Assembly (NCBI GenBank): GCA_009861545.1
Contig: VXME01000046.1
Location: 1-64,000 of the forward strand
Source: Acidobacteriota bacterium
Lineage (GTDB): Bacteria > Acidobacteriota > Vicinamibacteria > Vicinamibacterales > UBA8438
Reading direction: 5' to 3'
Length of the DNA stretch: 64,000 nucleotides
Both the position numbers and the translations under genes were made by a program. The first letter of the stretch is position 1. Every line of letters starts with the position of its first letter. The notes under the pieces were generated by a model that saw nothing but the letters and a program-made list of their open reading frames with translations, made no database searches and was not told where the DNA came from. This document shows positions 25,194-32,347 of this stretch, piece by piece.

Positions 25194-26810
25194 CTAACGG
25201 CGTCCCGGCCCGTAGAGCACCCGTCCGGGCCGGGCGCCCGTGTGCTCGCCGCCGTCCACGACCAGCGTGCCGTTGACCAGGACGTACTCGACGCCCACCG
25301 CGTACTGGTGGGGTTCCGGGAACGTCGCGCGGTCGATGACGCGGTCGGGATCGAAGACGGCGATGTCGGCGAAGAAGCCCTCCCGCAGCAATCCCCGGTC
25401 CTGCAGGCCGAGCCGCGCGGCGGTGGCGCCGCTCATCTTGCGCACCGCCTGCTCGAGCGTCAGCACGCCGCGCTCGCGCACGTAGCGGCCGAGCACGCGG
25501 GCGAACGTGCCGTACTCGCGCGGGTGGGGCACGCTGGCGCCGAAAACGGACACGCCGCCGTCCGAGCCGATGGCGGTGGCCGGGTGCTGCATGATGCGTT
25601 CGACGTCACGCTCGTCCATCGCGTGGTAGATGGCGCGCGCGCCGCCGCGCTCGACGATCTGCATGACCAGGTCGGCGGCGTTGGCCACCGTCACCTCGAT
25701 CTCCCGCTCGGCGAGAATGTCGGCGAGGCTCTTGCCTTCCAGCGAGCGGTCCCATTCGCACAGGCCGATGACGATGTTCGCCGGGTCACCGCCGCCCCGG
25801 TCGTGCTCGATGCGGTAGACGATCTCCCCGCGGATGCGCCGGCGCGTCTCCGGATCCCGCAGCCGCGCGATCAGCTCCTGCGTTCCTCCCGCCTGCGCCC
25901 ACTGCGGCACCACTGCGGTGATCCCCGTCTGGGAGGCCGTGTAGGGATACTGGTCTATCGTGATGTCGACCCCGCGCGCCCTCGCGGCGTCCACCAGCGC
26001 GAGGCTGTCCGCGCTGCGGCCCCACATGTCGCGGCTGATCGCCTTGTGGTGGGTCATCTGCACGGGGATGCCGGCCTCCTCGCCGATGCGGATCGTCTCC
26101 CGCACGGAATCGAGCAGAAGCAGGGCTTCGTCGCGCATGTGGGAAATGTAGATGCCGCCGTGCGCAGCGGCGACTTCGGAAAGGGCGATGACCTCCTCGG
26201 TCGAGGTGAAGCTGCCGGGAACGTAGAACAGCCCCGTGGACAGGCCGAACGCGCCCTCCGCCATCGCCTCGGCGACGAGCGCCCGCATCCGGTCGAGCTC
26301 GTCGCGAGTCGGATCGCGATCTTCGCTGCCCATGACCTCGCGGCGGATCGTCCCCTGGCCGGCGAAAATGCCCCAGTTCGGACTGATGCCGAGCTCCGCG
26401 ATCTGGTCGAGGTGCTCGCCGACGGGCCACGGCGAGCTGCCGTCGTTGCCCTCGGTCAGCGTCGTGACGCCCTGCAGCAGGTAGTTGTCGGCTGTCGGCA
26501 CGTCGAAGATGCCGCGCACCGCGTGGGTATGCGGATCGACGAACCCCGGCGCCACCACCAGCCCCTCGGCGTCGATGACGCGGTCCGCGGTCGCGTCCGG
26601 CAGGTGGCCGATGCGCGCGATCCGATCCCCGCTCACCGCGACGTCGGCGCGCACCCAGGGGTTCCCCGTGCCGTCGACCACCCGGCCGCCGCGGATGAGG
26701 AGGTCGAACGGTTCTTCCTCCTGCGCGGCGAGGGGCGTCGCCGACAGGGCCAGCGCGAGCGAAAGGCCGAGCCATGGGACGCATGTCGTCGTCAGTCGCT
26801 CTCGGTGCAT
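25194..26810 (-). CDS. N-acyl-D-amino-acid deacylase-type amidohydrolase
   Basis: 538 residues from the ATG at 26810, signal peptide 1-29, hence exported. It follows the D-aminoacylase fold: LLIRGGRVVDGTGNPWVRAD, the HxH motif in DPHTHAV near 92, YISHMRDE, QMTHHKAIS, and the catalytic-Asp segment GSDGGVSVFG, ending with a C-terminal beta-sandwich. The position that is Cys in the well-studied D-aminoacylase metal site (GNCG) is Asp here (EGNDGSS), which separates it from that subgroup. Like the convergent M20 gene it would release acids from amides outside the cytoplasm. Confidence 0.88.
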   Translation of the reverse strand: MHRERLTTTCVPWLGLSLALALSATPLAAQEEEPFDLLIRGGRVVDGTGNPWVRADVAVSGDRIARIGHLPDATADRVIDAEGLVVAPGFVDPHTHAVRGIFDVPTADNYLLQGVTTLTEGNDGSSPWPVGEHLDQIAELGISPNWGIFAGQGTIRREVMGSEDRDPTRDELDRMRALVAEAMAEGAFGLSTGLFYVPGSFTSTEEVIALSEVAAAHGGIYISHMRDEALLLLDSVRETIRIGEEAGIPVQMTHHKAISRDMWGRSADSLALVDAARARGVDITIDQYPYTASQTGITAVVPQWAQAGGTQELIARLRDPETRRRIRGEIVYRIEHDRGGGDPANIVIGLCEWDRSLEGKSLADILAEREIEVTVANAADLVMQIVERGGARAIYHAMDERDVERIMQHPATAIGSDGGVSVFGASVPHPREYGTFARVLGRYVRERGVLTLEQAVRKMSGATAARLGLQDRGLLREGFFADIAVFDPDRVIDRATFPEPHQYAVGVEYVLVNGTLVVDGGEHTGARPGRVLYGPGRR

Positions 26811-26856
26811 GGTGGAGCTCCCGTGTATGAATCTGGATTGGTTCCGGCAGCGCAAG

Positions 26857-26862
26857 TATAGT
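26857..26862 (+). promoter_or_regulatory. Possible -10 box for the metallo-hydrolase gene
   Basis: TATAGT in the divergent gap between the amidohydrolase and metallo-hydrolase genes, about 42 bases before the ATG at 26904. No good -35 at proper spacing. Confidence 0.3.
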
Positions 26863-26903
26863 TTCGCCGAGCGCCGCATCCGGTGCTCGGGGGGGGAAAA
26901 CAG

Positions 26904-27827
26904 ATGAGACGCAGCGCGTGCCTGGGAATTCTGACTCTGGTCGGCATCGTCCTGACCGTGGCGACCTACGAGGCGCGGCAGGAGCGCGTGGACCTCGAGG
27001 TCCAGACGGTCGCCCACAACCTCTACATGCTGGCCAACGCCTCGACGGTGCAGGGGATGGGCGGCGGCGGAAATACCGCGATCTGGGTCATGGCCGACGG
27101 GGTGGCGCTCGTCGACACCAAGATCAACGGCTACGGACAGGACATCATCCGTCACGTGGCCGGGATCACGGACAAGCCGATCACGACCGTCATCAACACC
27201 CACACGCACTTCGACCACAGCGGCGGCAACATCGAACTCCCCGACACGATCGACTTCGTGGTGCACGAGAACACCCGCGCACAGATGGCGCGGGACACCT
27301 GCGAGCCGGTGACCAACTGCGACGCGTTCAAGGGCGAGAACGCGAAGTACCTGCCGCAGACCACCTATTCCGACCGGATGTCGCTGTTTGCCGGGCCGGA
27401 TCAGATCGACCTCTACCACTTCGGCCGCGGCCACACCGACGGCGACACCTTCATCGTCTTCAAGGCGGTGCGCACGATGCACACCGGCGACATGTTCCAG
27501 CGCAAGGGACTGCCGTTCATCGACGTCGCCAACGGCAACGGCAGCGCGACCGAGTTCGGCTCCACCTTGCTGAAGGCAGTGGCCGGCATCGCGGACGTCG
27601 ACACGGTGATCCCGGGCCACAACCCGACGCCGGTCACCTGGGCGGAATTCGTCGACTTCAGCGGGTTCTACAACGACGTGGTGAGCAAGGCCCGGAACGG
27701 CAAGGCAGCCGGCCGGTCCGTGGACGACGCGGTCGCCGCCTACCGCGTGCCCGACGAGTACAGCGACTTCTCGGCGCCCGAGCAGAGCGTGCGGACGACC
27801 ATGCAGTACGTCTACGACGGGCGGTAG
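26904..27827 (+). CDS. Metallo-beta-lactamase-fold hydrolase, secreted
   Basis: 307 residues from the ATG at 26904, with GGGGGGGAAAACAG as a poor but usable ribosome-binding region. Signal peptide about 1-24. Zinc-binding motif THTHFDHSGGN near residue 96, then GRGHTDGDTFIVF (third His), MHTGDM (bridging Asp) and VIPGHNP. This is the B3-like or general MBL hydrolase pattern; antibiotic hydrolysis is not implied. The insert with DTCEPVTNCDAF could form a disulfide. An intrinsic-terminator-like hairpin follows directly. Confidence 0.88.
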   Translation: MRRSACLGILTLVGIVLTVATYEARQERVDLEVQTVAHNLYMLANASTVQGMGGGGNTAIWVMADGVALVDTKINGYGQDIIRHVAGITDKPITTVINTHTHFDHSGGNIELPDTIDFVVHENTRAQMARDTCEPVTNCDAFKGENAKYLPQTTYSDRMSLFAGPDQIDLYHFGRGHTDGDTFIVFKAVRTMHTGDMFQRKGLPFIDVANGNGSATEFGSTLLKAVAGIADVDTVIPGHNPTPVTWAEFVDFSGFYNDVVSKARNGKAAGRSVDDAVAAYRVPDEYSDFSAPEQSVRTTMQYVYDGR

Positions 27828-27840
27828 GCGACATCCGGAA

Positions 27841-27902
27841 GCGCCCCGTCGCCACGCCTCGGTCGGAGCAGGCTCGGGCTCGCGTGGCGACGGGCGCCTT
27901 TC
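27841..27902 (+). terminator. Terminator hairpin after the metallo-hydrolase gene
   Basis: Long stem: 27841-27857 pairs with 27882-27897 (GCGCCC-C-GTCGCCACGC against GCGTGGCGACGGGCGC, one bulged C), followed by CTTTCTG. The T tract is short. Confidence 0.6.
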
Positions 27903-27951
27903 TGCGCGCGTCCGCGGCAGGGCGCCGGGCCGCATGACGCCAGGAGGCTAC

Positions 27952-29376
27952 ATGGAGACACTACACGGCATGGGCGTGCGTCTCGGCGCAGCGGCGGTGG
28001 TGCTGGCCGCCTCCGCGGCCGCCGGCCAGACCACCAACGACCCGTTCCCGGATCCCATTCCAAGGACCGACGGCGTCATCACGGTCGGCGTCGTCGAGTT
28101 CGCCGCTCTCCCGTTCCTGGAAGACCAGGCCCCGCGGATGATGCGGCTGGTCGACGAGCCGGGCATTGGACGGCTGTTCGTGAGCGACATGTGGGGGCTC
28201 GTCTACACCGTCAGCTACGACGGGGAGACCGTGACGCGCTATCTCGATCTGCGGGAGCCGCGCTGGGGGCTCGACGTCGAGGCGTCCCGCCGCGAGCGCG
28301 GGTTCCAGAGCTTCGCGGTGCACCCGCAGTTCGGGCGGCCGGGCACGCCGGGCTTCGGGAAGCTCTACACCTACACGGATAGCAGCAACACCGGGCCGGC
28401 GGCCGACTTCGAGCCGGACGGCGGTTCCGACGCGCAGGACACGATCCTGCTCGAGTGGACCGCGGCGGATCCGACGGCCGCGGTCTACGACGGCGGTCCG
28501 CCGCGCGAGCTGCTGCGCGTGGAGCAGCCGTTCCGCAACCACAACGGCGGACAGCTCGCCTTCAAGCCGCTCGCCGAACCCGGCGATCCGGACTTCGGCC
28601 TCCTCTACGTGGGATCGGCGGACGGCGGGAGCGGCGGAGACCCGCTGGACCTCTCTCAGAACCTCGGCTCGATCCTGGGCAAGGTCCTGCGCATCGACCC
28701 GCTCGGCACGAACAGCACGAACGGACAGTACGGCGTGCCCGCCGACAATCCGTTCGCCGGCGACGGCGACCCTGCCACGCTCGGCGAGATCTACGCCTAC
28801 GGCGTTCGCAATCCGCAACGTTTCGCGTGGGACGAGCGGAACGGCAACCTGTTCCTGGCCGACATCGGCCAGAACATCGTCGAGGAGATCAGCCTCGTGC
28901 CCCGCGGCGGCAACCTCGGGTGGAACGACTGGGAGGGGAGCTTCCGGTGGATCAGCCGGCGCGCGGTCAGCCTGGTCGATCCGCGCGGCGAGGCGGGCCT
29001 GTCGTACCCGGTGGTGGAGTACGGCCAGCTCGATCCGCTCTTCCAGCCCAGCTCCATGGCCACCGGCCTGGTCGTCTACCGGGACGACGTCGTGCCGCAG
29101 CTCGAGAACCTGGTGCTGTTCGGGGACGGTCCCAGCGGCGAGGTCTTCTACTTCTCCGCCGACGACCTGCCCGCAGGAGGCCAGGATGCGATGCGCCGCG
29201 TCCTGTTCGACCACGGCGGCGAGACGAAGACGCTGCTGCAGATGATCCGGGAGAAGAACGTCAGCCAGGGGCGGACGCCGGCGACTCGTGCCGACGTGCG
29301 CGTGGACTCCGGCCCCGGCGGCCAGCTCTTCCTGCTGAACAAGCACGACGGCGTCATCCGCCGGCTGGTGCCGTAA
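27952..29376 (+). CDS. PQQ-dependent soluble sugar dehydrogenase (GSDH fold)
   Basis: 474 residues from the ATG at 27952, selected because CAGGAGG lies just before it; an in-frame ATG at 27934 is upstream of that site. Signal peptide about 1-25. The six-bladed soluble aldose dehydrogenase pattern is clear: RGFQSFAVHPQF, RNHNGGQLAFKP near 197 with the catalytic His, YGVRNPQRFAWD, LFLADIGQNIVEEI and GGNLGWNDWEG. It would oxidise aldoses to lactones in the periplasm using PQQ. It is independent of the WD-type quinoproteins elsewhere in the window. The spondin-domain lipoprotein gene follows after 13 bases. Confidence 0.88.
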   Translation: METLHGMGVRLGAAAVVLAASAAAGQTTNDPFPDPIPRTDGVITVGVVEFAALPFLEDQAPRMMRLVDEPGIGRLFVSDMWGLVYTVSYDGETVTRYLDLREPRWGLDVEASRRERGFQSFAVHPQFGRPGTPGFGKLYTYTDSSNTGPAADFEPDGGSDAQDTILLEWTAADPTAAVYDGGPPRELLRVEQPFRNHNGGQLAFKPLAEPGDPDFGLLYVGSADGGSGGDPLDLSQNLGSILGKVLRIDPLGTNSTNGQYGVPADNPFAGDGDPATLGEIYAYGVRNPQRFAWDERNGNLFLADIGQNIVEEISLVPRGGNLGWNDWEGSFRWISRRAVSLVDPRGEAGLSYPVVEYGQLDPLFQPSSMATGLVVYRDDVVPQLENLVLFGDGPSGEVFYFSADDLPAGGQDAMRRVLFDHGGETKTLLQMIREKNVSQGRTPATRADVRVDSGPGGQLFLLNKHDGVIRRLVP

Positions 29377-29389
29377 CGGAGAGGACGAC

Positions 29390-30124
29390 GTGAGAAGCAC
29401 ACTGCTGCTCGCCCTGCTCGTGGGAAGCTGTTCGGTCTGGTGGGTCGGCTGCGGCGACGGCGAGGACGCGCCGGTGGCGCCGACCTCGATCGTTCCGGCC
29501 ATCCCTGTCGAACCGGCGGGGCAGTGCCCCGCGTCGGCAACCTACGGCGTGACGTTCCGGGCCACCTGGGACGCGGCGTCCCACGGCGACTCGCCGCCGT
29601 TTCCATCCGGCGCCCATTTCTCCCGTGTGGTCGGAACGACGCACGTCGAGGAGGCCTCGTTCTGGAGCAGCGGCGGCATCGCGACCGACGGTATCGAGAT
29701 CATGGCCGAGACCGGCGCCGTCGACGTGTTGTGCGACGAGGTGCAGGCGGAGGTCGGAAGCGGACGGGCGAACGGCTGCATCAGGGGACAAGAGGGCTCG
29801 TTCAGATCCCCGGGCACGGTCACGTTGTCCTTCGAGGCCGACGAGGGGTTCCCGTTCCTCACCCTGGTGTCGATGATCGCCCCGAGCCCCGACTGGTTCG
29901 TCGGCGTCGACGGGATCGGCCTGCGTGAAGGGGAATGCTGGGCGCCCCGAATCGAGATGGACCTCGCGGGCTACGACGCGGGAACGGACAGCGGAGCGAC
30001 GTTCACCGCGCCCAACGCCGACGTCACCCCGCACGAGCCGATTGGACCGATCGACGACCTGCCCGCCGGGGTGCGGGAGGTGCCCTTCGCGACGCTGGTG
30101 CTGGAACGGGAAGACGGCGAATAG
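29390..30124 (+). CDS. Spondin-domain lipoprotein
   Basis: 244 residues from a GTG with GGAGAGGA upstream. N-terminal lipoprotein signal ending at Cys 21 (WWVGC), so probably membrane-anchored. From about residue 48 it matches the Spondin_N pattern: YGVTFRATWDAASHGD, PSGAHFSRVVGTTH, FEADEGFPFLTLVSMIAPSPD and WFVGVDGIGL. The domain is best known from animal extracellular-matrix proteins, where it binds matrix or metal; bacterial examples exist but are poorly studied. It follows the sugar dehydrogenase closely and may share its transcript. Confidence 0.8.
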   Translation: MRSTLLLALLVGSCSVWWVGCGDGEDAPVAPTSIVPAIPVEPAGQCPASATYGVTFRATWDAASHGDSPPFPSGAHFSRVVGTTHVEEASFWSSGGIATDGIEIMAETGAVDVLCDEVQAEVGSGRANGCIRGQEGSFRSPGTVTLSFEADEGFPFLTLVSMIAPSPDWFVGVDGIGLREGECWAPRIEMDLAGYDAGTDSGATFTAPNADVTPHEPIGPIDDLPAGVREVPFATLVLEREDGE

Positions 30125-30133
30125 CCGTCTTCC
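30109..30133. terminator. Hairpin spanning a stop codon between convergent genes
   Basis: Perfect 10-pair stem GGAAGACGGC/GCCGTCTTCC with loop GAATA. The TAG of the spondin gene lies in and next to the loop. It is placed so that it could end transcripts from both sides; there is no T tract. Confidence 0.55.
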
Positions 30134-30155
30134 CCGTCCCTTCCCGGATCCGAAT

Positions 30156-31001
30156 CTAGAAGAGCGCCGTGGAGCGGCGCTGCCAGGGCTGCCTGCCCTT
30201 GTCCTGCGAGATTCCTTCCACGTTGCCGACGTAGGTCCCGGCCTGGGTCAGCACGTGGTGCAGGTCGTTGCCGACGCTGATGAACGGAAATCCCTTCTCG
30301 AGGAACTCGCCGACCCGGTCGGTGCCGAAGAGGAAGAGCCCGAGGATCACGTTGTTCTTCGCGGCGGCGGCGCGCAGGCGATCCGTCGCGTCGCGCAGCT
30401 CGTCCGAGAAGTACATGTCGGGGAACTGGTATTTCTCGTAGAGGCCGAGCGACATGCACAGGTCGTTCTGGCCGAGAAACAGCAGGTCCACTCCCGGCAC
30501 GGCGGCGATCTCGTCGATGTTCCGGATGCAGTCGGCCGTCTCCACCTGCAGCGCAACGATCACGTTGTCGTTGGCGGCGCCGGCGTAGCCGAGCAGGCCT
30601 CCCTTGTTCATGCTGCGCTGCGGGAAGTAGACCGAGCGCGTGCCCGCCGTCGGGTAGCGGCAGCAGCTCACCGCCTGCCGCGCCTCCTCGGCGGTGTTGA
30701 TGTACGGCACCAGCACCCCGTCCGCGCCCACGTCGAGCGACTGCTGGATGCCGCCCCGGTCGTGGCAGCCGGCGACGCGCACCAGAGACTTGGCCCCGCC
30801 GCTGGAGATCCCCGCGATCATCGCCGACAGCGTCTCGAAGCCCATCGGGCCGTGCTGGGAATCCACCAGCAGCCAGTCGTAGCCGCTGTGGGCGAGCTGC
30901 TCGGCCACGGTGGGGCTGTGCGCATTGAGGAACAGCCCCAGCTTGGGCATCCCCTCGCGCAGTTGCTGCTTGAACTCGACTCCGGTCAATACGTCATTCA
31001 T
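30156..31001 (-). CDS. HpcH/HpaI family aldolase
   Basis: 281 residues from the ATG at 31001; GGAGGA lies ten bases upstream. A cytoplasmic class II, metal-dependent aldolase of the 2-keto-3-deoxy sugar acid/4-hydroxy-2-oxo acid type. Motifs: LGLFLNAHSPTVAEQ, the active-site VDSQHGPMGFE near 48 (usually D-x-EH, here SQH), SLVRVAG with the catalytic Arg, and metal-binding ALQVETAD followed by LFLGQNDLCMSLG. It would split a 2-keto acid into pyruvate and an aldehyde. The Glu-to-Gln change before His is a mild oddity. No pathway partners are adjacent. Confidence 0.85.
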   Translation of the reverse strand: MNDVLTGVEFKQQLREGMPKLGLFLNAHSPTVAEQLAHSGYDWLLVDSQHGPMGFETLSAMIAGISSGGAKSLVRVAGCHDRGGIQQSLDVGADGVLVPYINTAEEARQAVSCCRYPTAGTRSVYFPQRSMNKGGLLGYAGAANDNVIVALQVETADCIRNIDEIAAVPGVDLLFLGQNDLCMSLGLYEKYQFPDMYFSDELRDATDRLRAAAAKNNVILGLFLFGTDRVGEFLEKGFPFISVGNDLHHVLTQAGTYVGNVEGISQDKGRQPWQRRSTALF

Positions 31002-31118
31002 CGTTCTGGAATCCTCCGCTGCCGCGCGTGGGTGTCGAGAGGCGTCGCGGCACGTTACGCGTGCAGTTTCTACAGGATCGTGGGACGCAGGGCAAGGGAG
31101 GGCTGTCCGCGGCAGGGA

Positions 31119-31151
31119 TTGACCATGCTCGAATAGACTCATATTCTATTC
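31119..31151 (+). promoter_or_regulatory. Promoter and operator of the first toxin-antitoxin operon
   Basis: TTGACC (31119-31124), 17-base spacer, TATTCT (31142-31147). A perfect inverted repeat GAATAG/CTATTC (31131-31136 with 31146-31151) overlaps the -10 box, as expected for autorepression by an antitoxin. The predicted transcription start (about 31154) is at the ATG, implying a leaderless mRNA. Confidence 0.6.
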
Positions 31152-31154
31152 GCC

Positions 31155-31406
31155 ATGAGCACTACCGTGCACTTGCCCGTGGACCTGCTGGCGTCCGTCG
31201 ATCGACAGGCGCGGGCTCTCGCGATGAGCCGAAACCGCTACATCATTCGTGCGCTGGAACGGGCGCTGGCAACCGAGACGGGGTGGAGCGCCGAGTTTCT
31301 CGAAGCGCTCGGGTCGGCGCGGGCCGATGTCGAGGGTCGACGAGAAATGGAGGACCTCCGGGTCGCGGTCGCGGCCGGCCGGACGCGCAAGGGGCCTCCG
31401 TTGTGA
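31155..31406 (+). CDS. Ribbon-helix-helix antitoxin (VapB-like)
   Basis: 83 residues. The N-terminus TTVHLPVDLLASVDRQARAL followed by SRNRYIIRALERAL is a ribbon-helix-helix DNA-binding domain; the C-terminal half is charged and probably disordered, which is where such antitoxins wrap around their toxin. The stop overlaps the toxin start by four bases (GTGA), so the two are translationally coupled. There is no ribosome-binding site, consistent with leaderless translation. It probably represses its own promoter through the inverted repeat overlapping the -10. Confidence 0.85.
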   Translation: MSTTVHLPVDLLASVDRQARALAMSRNRYIIRALERALATETGWSAEFLEALGSARADVEGRREMEDLRVAVAAGRTRKGPPL

Positions 31407-31831
31407 AGTACGTCCTGGATACCAACACGTTGTCCTTTGCGATGGGCGGCGACGCCACGGTGTGCGAGCGCATCGTGTCGCACGGTCGTACCGACGTGCT
31501 CCTGCCGCAACCGGTCATCGCCGAAATCCAGTACGGTCTGGCACGGCTGCGGAAGTCGAAGAAACGGGAACGACTGACCCGACGCTTCGGGGTGTTCCTC
31601 GGCGAGCTGACGCGAGCCGTCTGGACCGATGAGGTGAGCCGGGCGTTCGGCAGGATCAAGGCCCGACTGGAACGCGAAGGCATCCGAATCGAGGATCTGG
31701 ACGTGGCGATTGCCGCCCACGCGCTGGCGCTGGATGCGACGCTGGTGAGCGACAACGTAGCGCACATGAGCCGCATCACGGATCTTCGAATAGAGAATTG
31801 GCGAACCCGGCCCGCCGACTTCAGCACATGA
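31403..31831 (+). CDS. PIN-domain toxin (VapC-like ribonuclease)
   Basis: 142 residues from the GTG at 31403. PIN-domain acidic residues are all present: Asp 6 in YVLDTNT, Glu 41 in VIAEIQYGL, Asp in IEDLDVAIAAHA and Asp in LVSDNVAHM. The family cleaves tRNA or rRNA in a Mg-dependent way and is held in check by the upstream antitoxin. Its stop codon overlaps the next gene's ATG by four bases. Confidence 0.88.
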   Translation: MKYVLDTNTLSFAMGGDATVCERIVSHGRTDVLLPQPVIAEIQYGLARLRKSKKRERLTRRFGVFLGELTRAVWTDEVSRAFGRIKARLEREGIRIEDLDVAIAAHALALDATLVSDNVAHMSRITDLRIENWRTRPADFST

Positions 31832-32250
31832 TCGATTCCCCATCCAATCTGGCGGCCGATATCGAGGTGCACAACGCGATCCTGCGCGCGCGGTACCTCG
31901 ACGGCCACAAGACGTACACCAGTCGCGAAGTCAGGGAATTGTCGGGATCGGCCACGCGGAATCCGTCCGAACCGGCGTCACGCTGGAAGCGCCACCGTCG
32001 CATCTTCGGCGTGCCGGTCGGCAACCAGGATCATTACCCGGCGTTCCAGTTTGCCGGGGGCCGGCCGAGACCCGAGCTCGCAAGAATCCTGGCGGTGCTT
32101 CCCGCCGGCATGTCACCGTGGCAGCTCGCGTTCTGGTTCGCGTCGAGCAACCGCTGGATCGAGGACGACACGGCACCGCAGGGAGCTCTCCACGACATCG
32201 ACCGCGTACTCGCGGCCGCCGCCGATCTCGCATCCGACGACATCGGATAG
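31828..32250 (+). CDS. Unknown protein coupled to vapC (possible Xre/MbcA-ParS-like)
   Basis: 140 residues from the ATG at 31828, overlapping the toxin stop (ATGA), so it is part of the toxin-antitoxin transcript. The middle segment TSREVRELSGSATRNPSEPA could be a helix-turn-helix; the C-terminal MSPWQLAFWFASSNRWIEDD and QGALHDIDRVLAAAAD resembles the DUF2384/ParS region of Xre-type antitoxins. I am not sure of that assignment. Possible roles are an extra regulator or second antitoxin, or an unrelated passenger. Confidence 0.6.
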   Translation: MIDSPSNLAADIEVHNAILRARYLDGHKTYTSREVRELSGSATRNPSEPASRWKRHRRIFGVPVGNQDHYPAFQFAGGRPRPELARILAVLPAGMSPWQLAFWFASSNRWIEDDTAPQGALHDIDRVLAAAADLASDDIG

Positions 32251-32347
32251 TTTAGGCTGCCGAGTGGTCCCCGATCCGCCGGACCGGCTTGCGCCCGTTC
32301 CGCCGCTGGAGCGACTGCCGACTGCCCGCCGAAGGAATCTCATTGCC

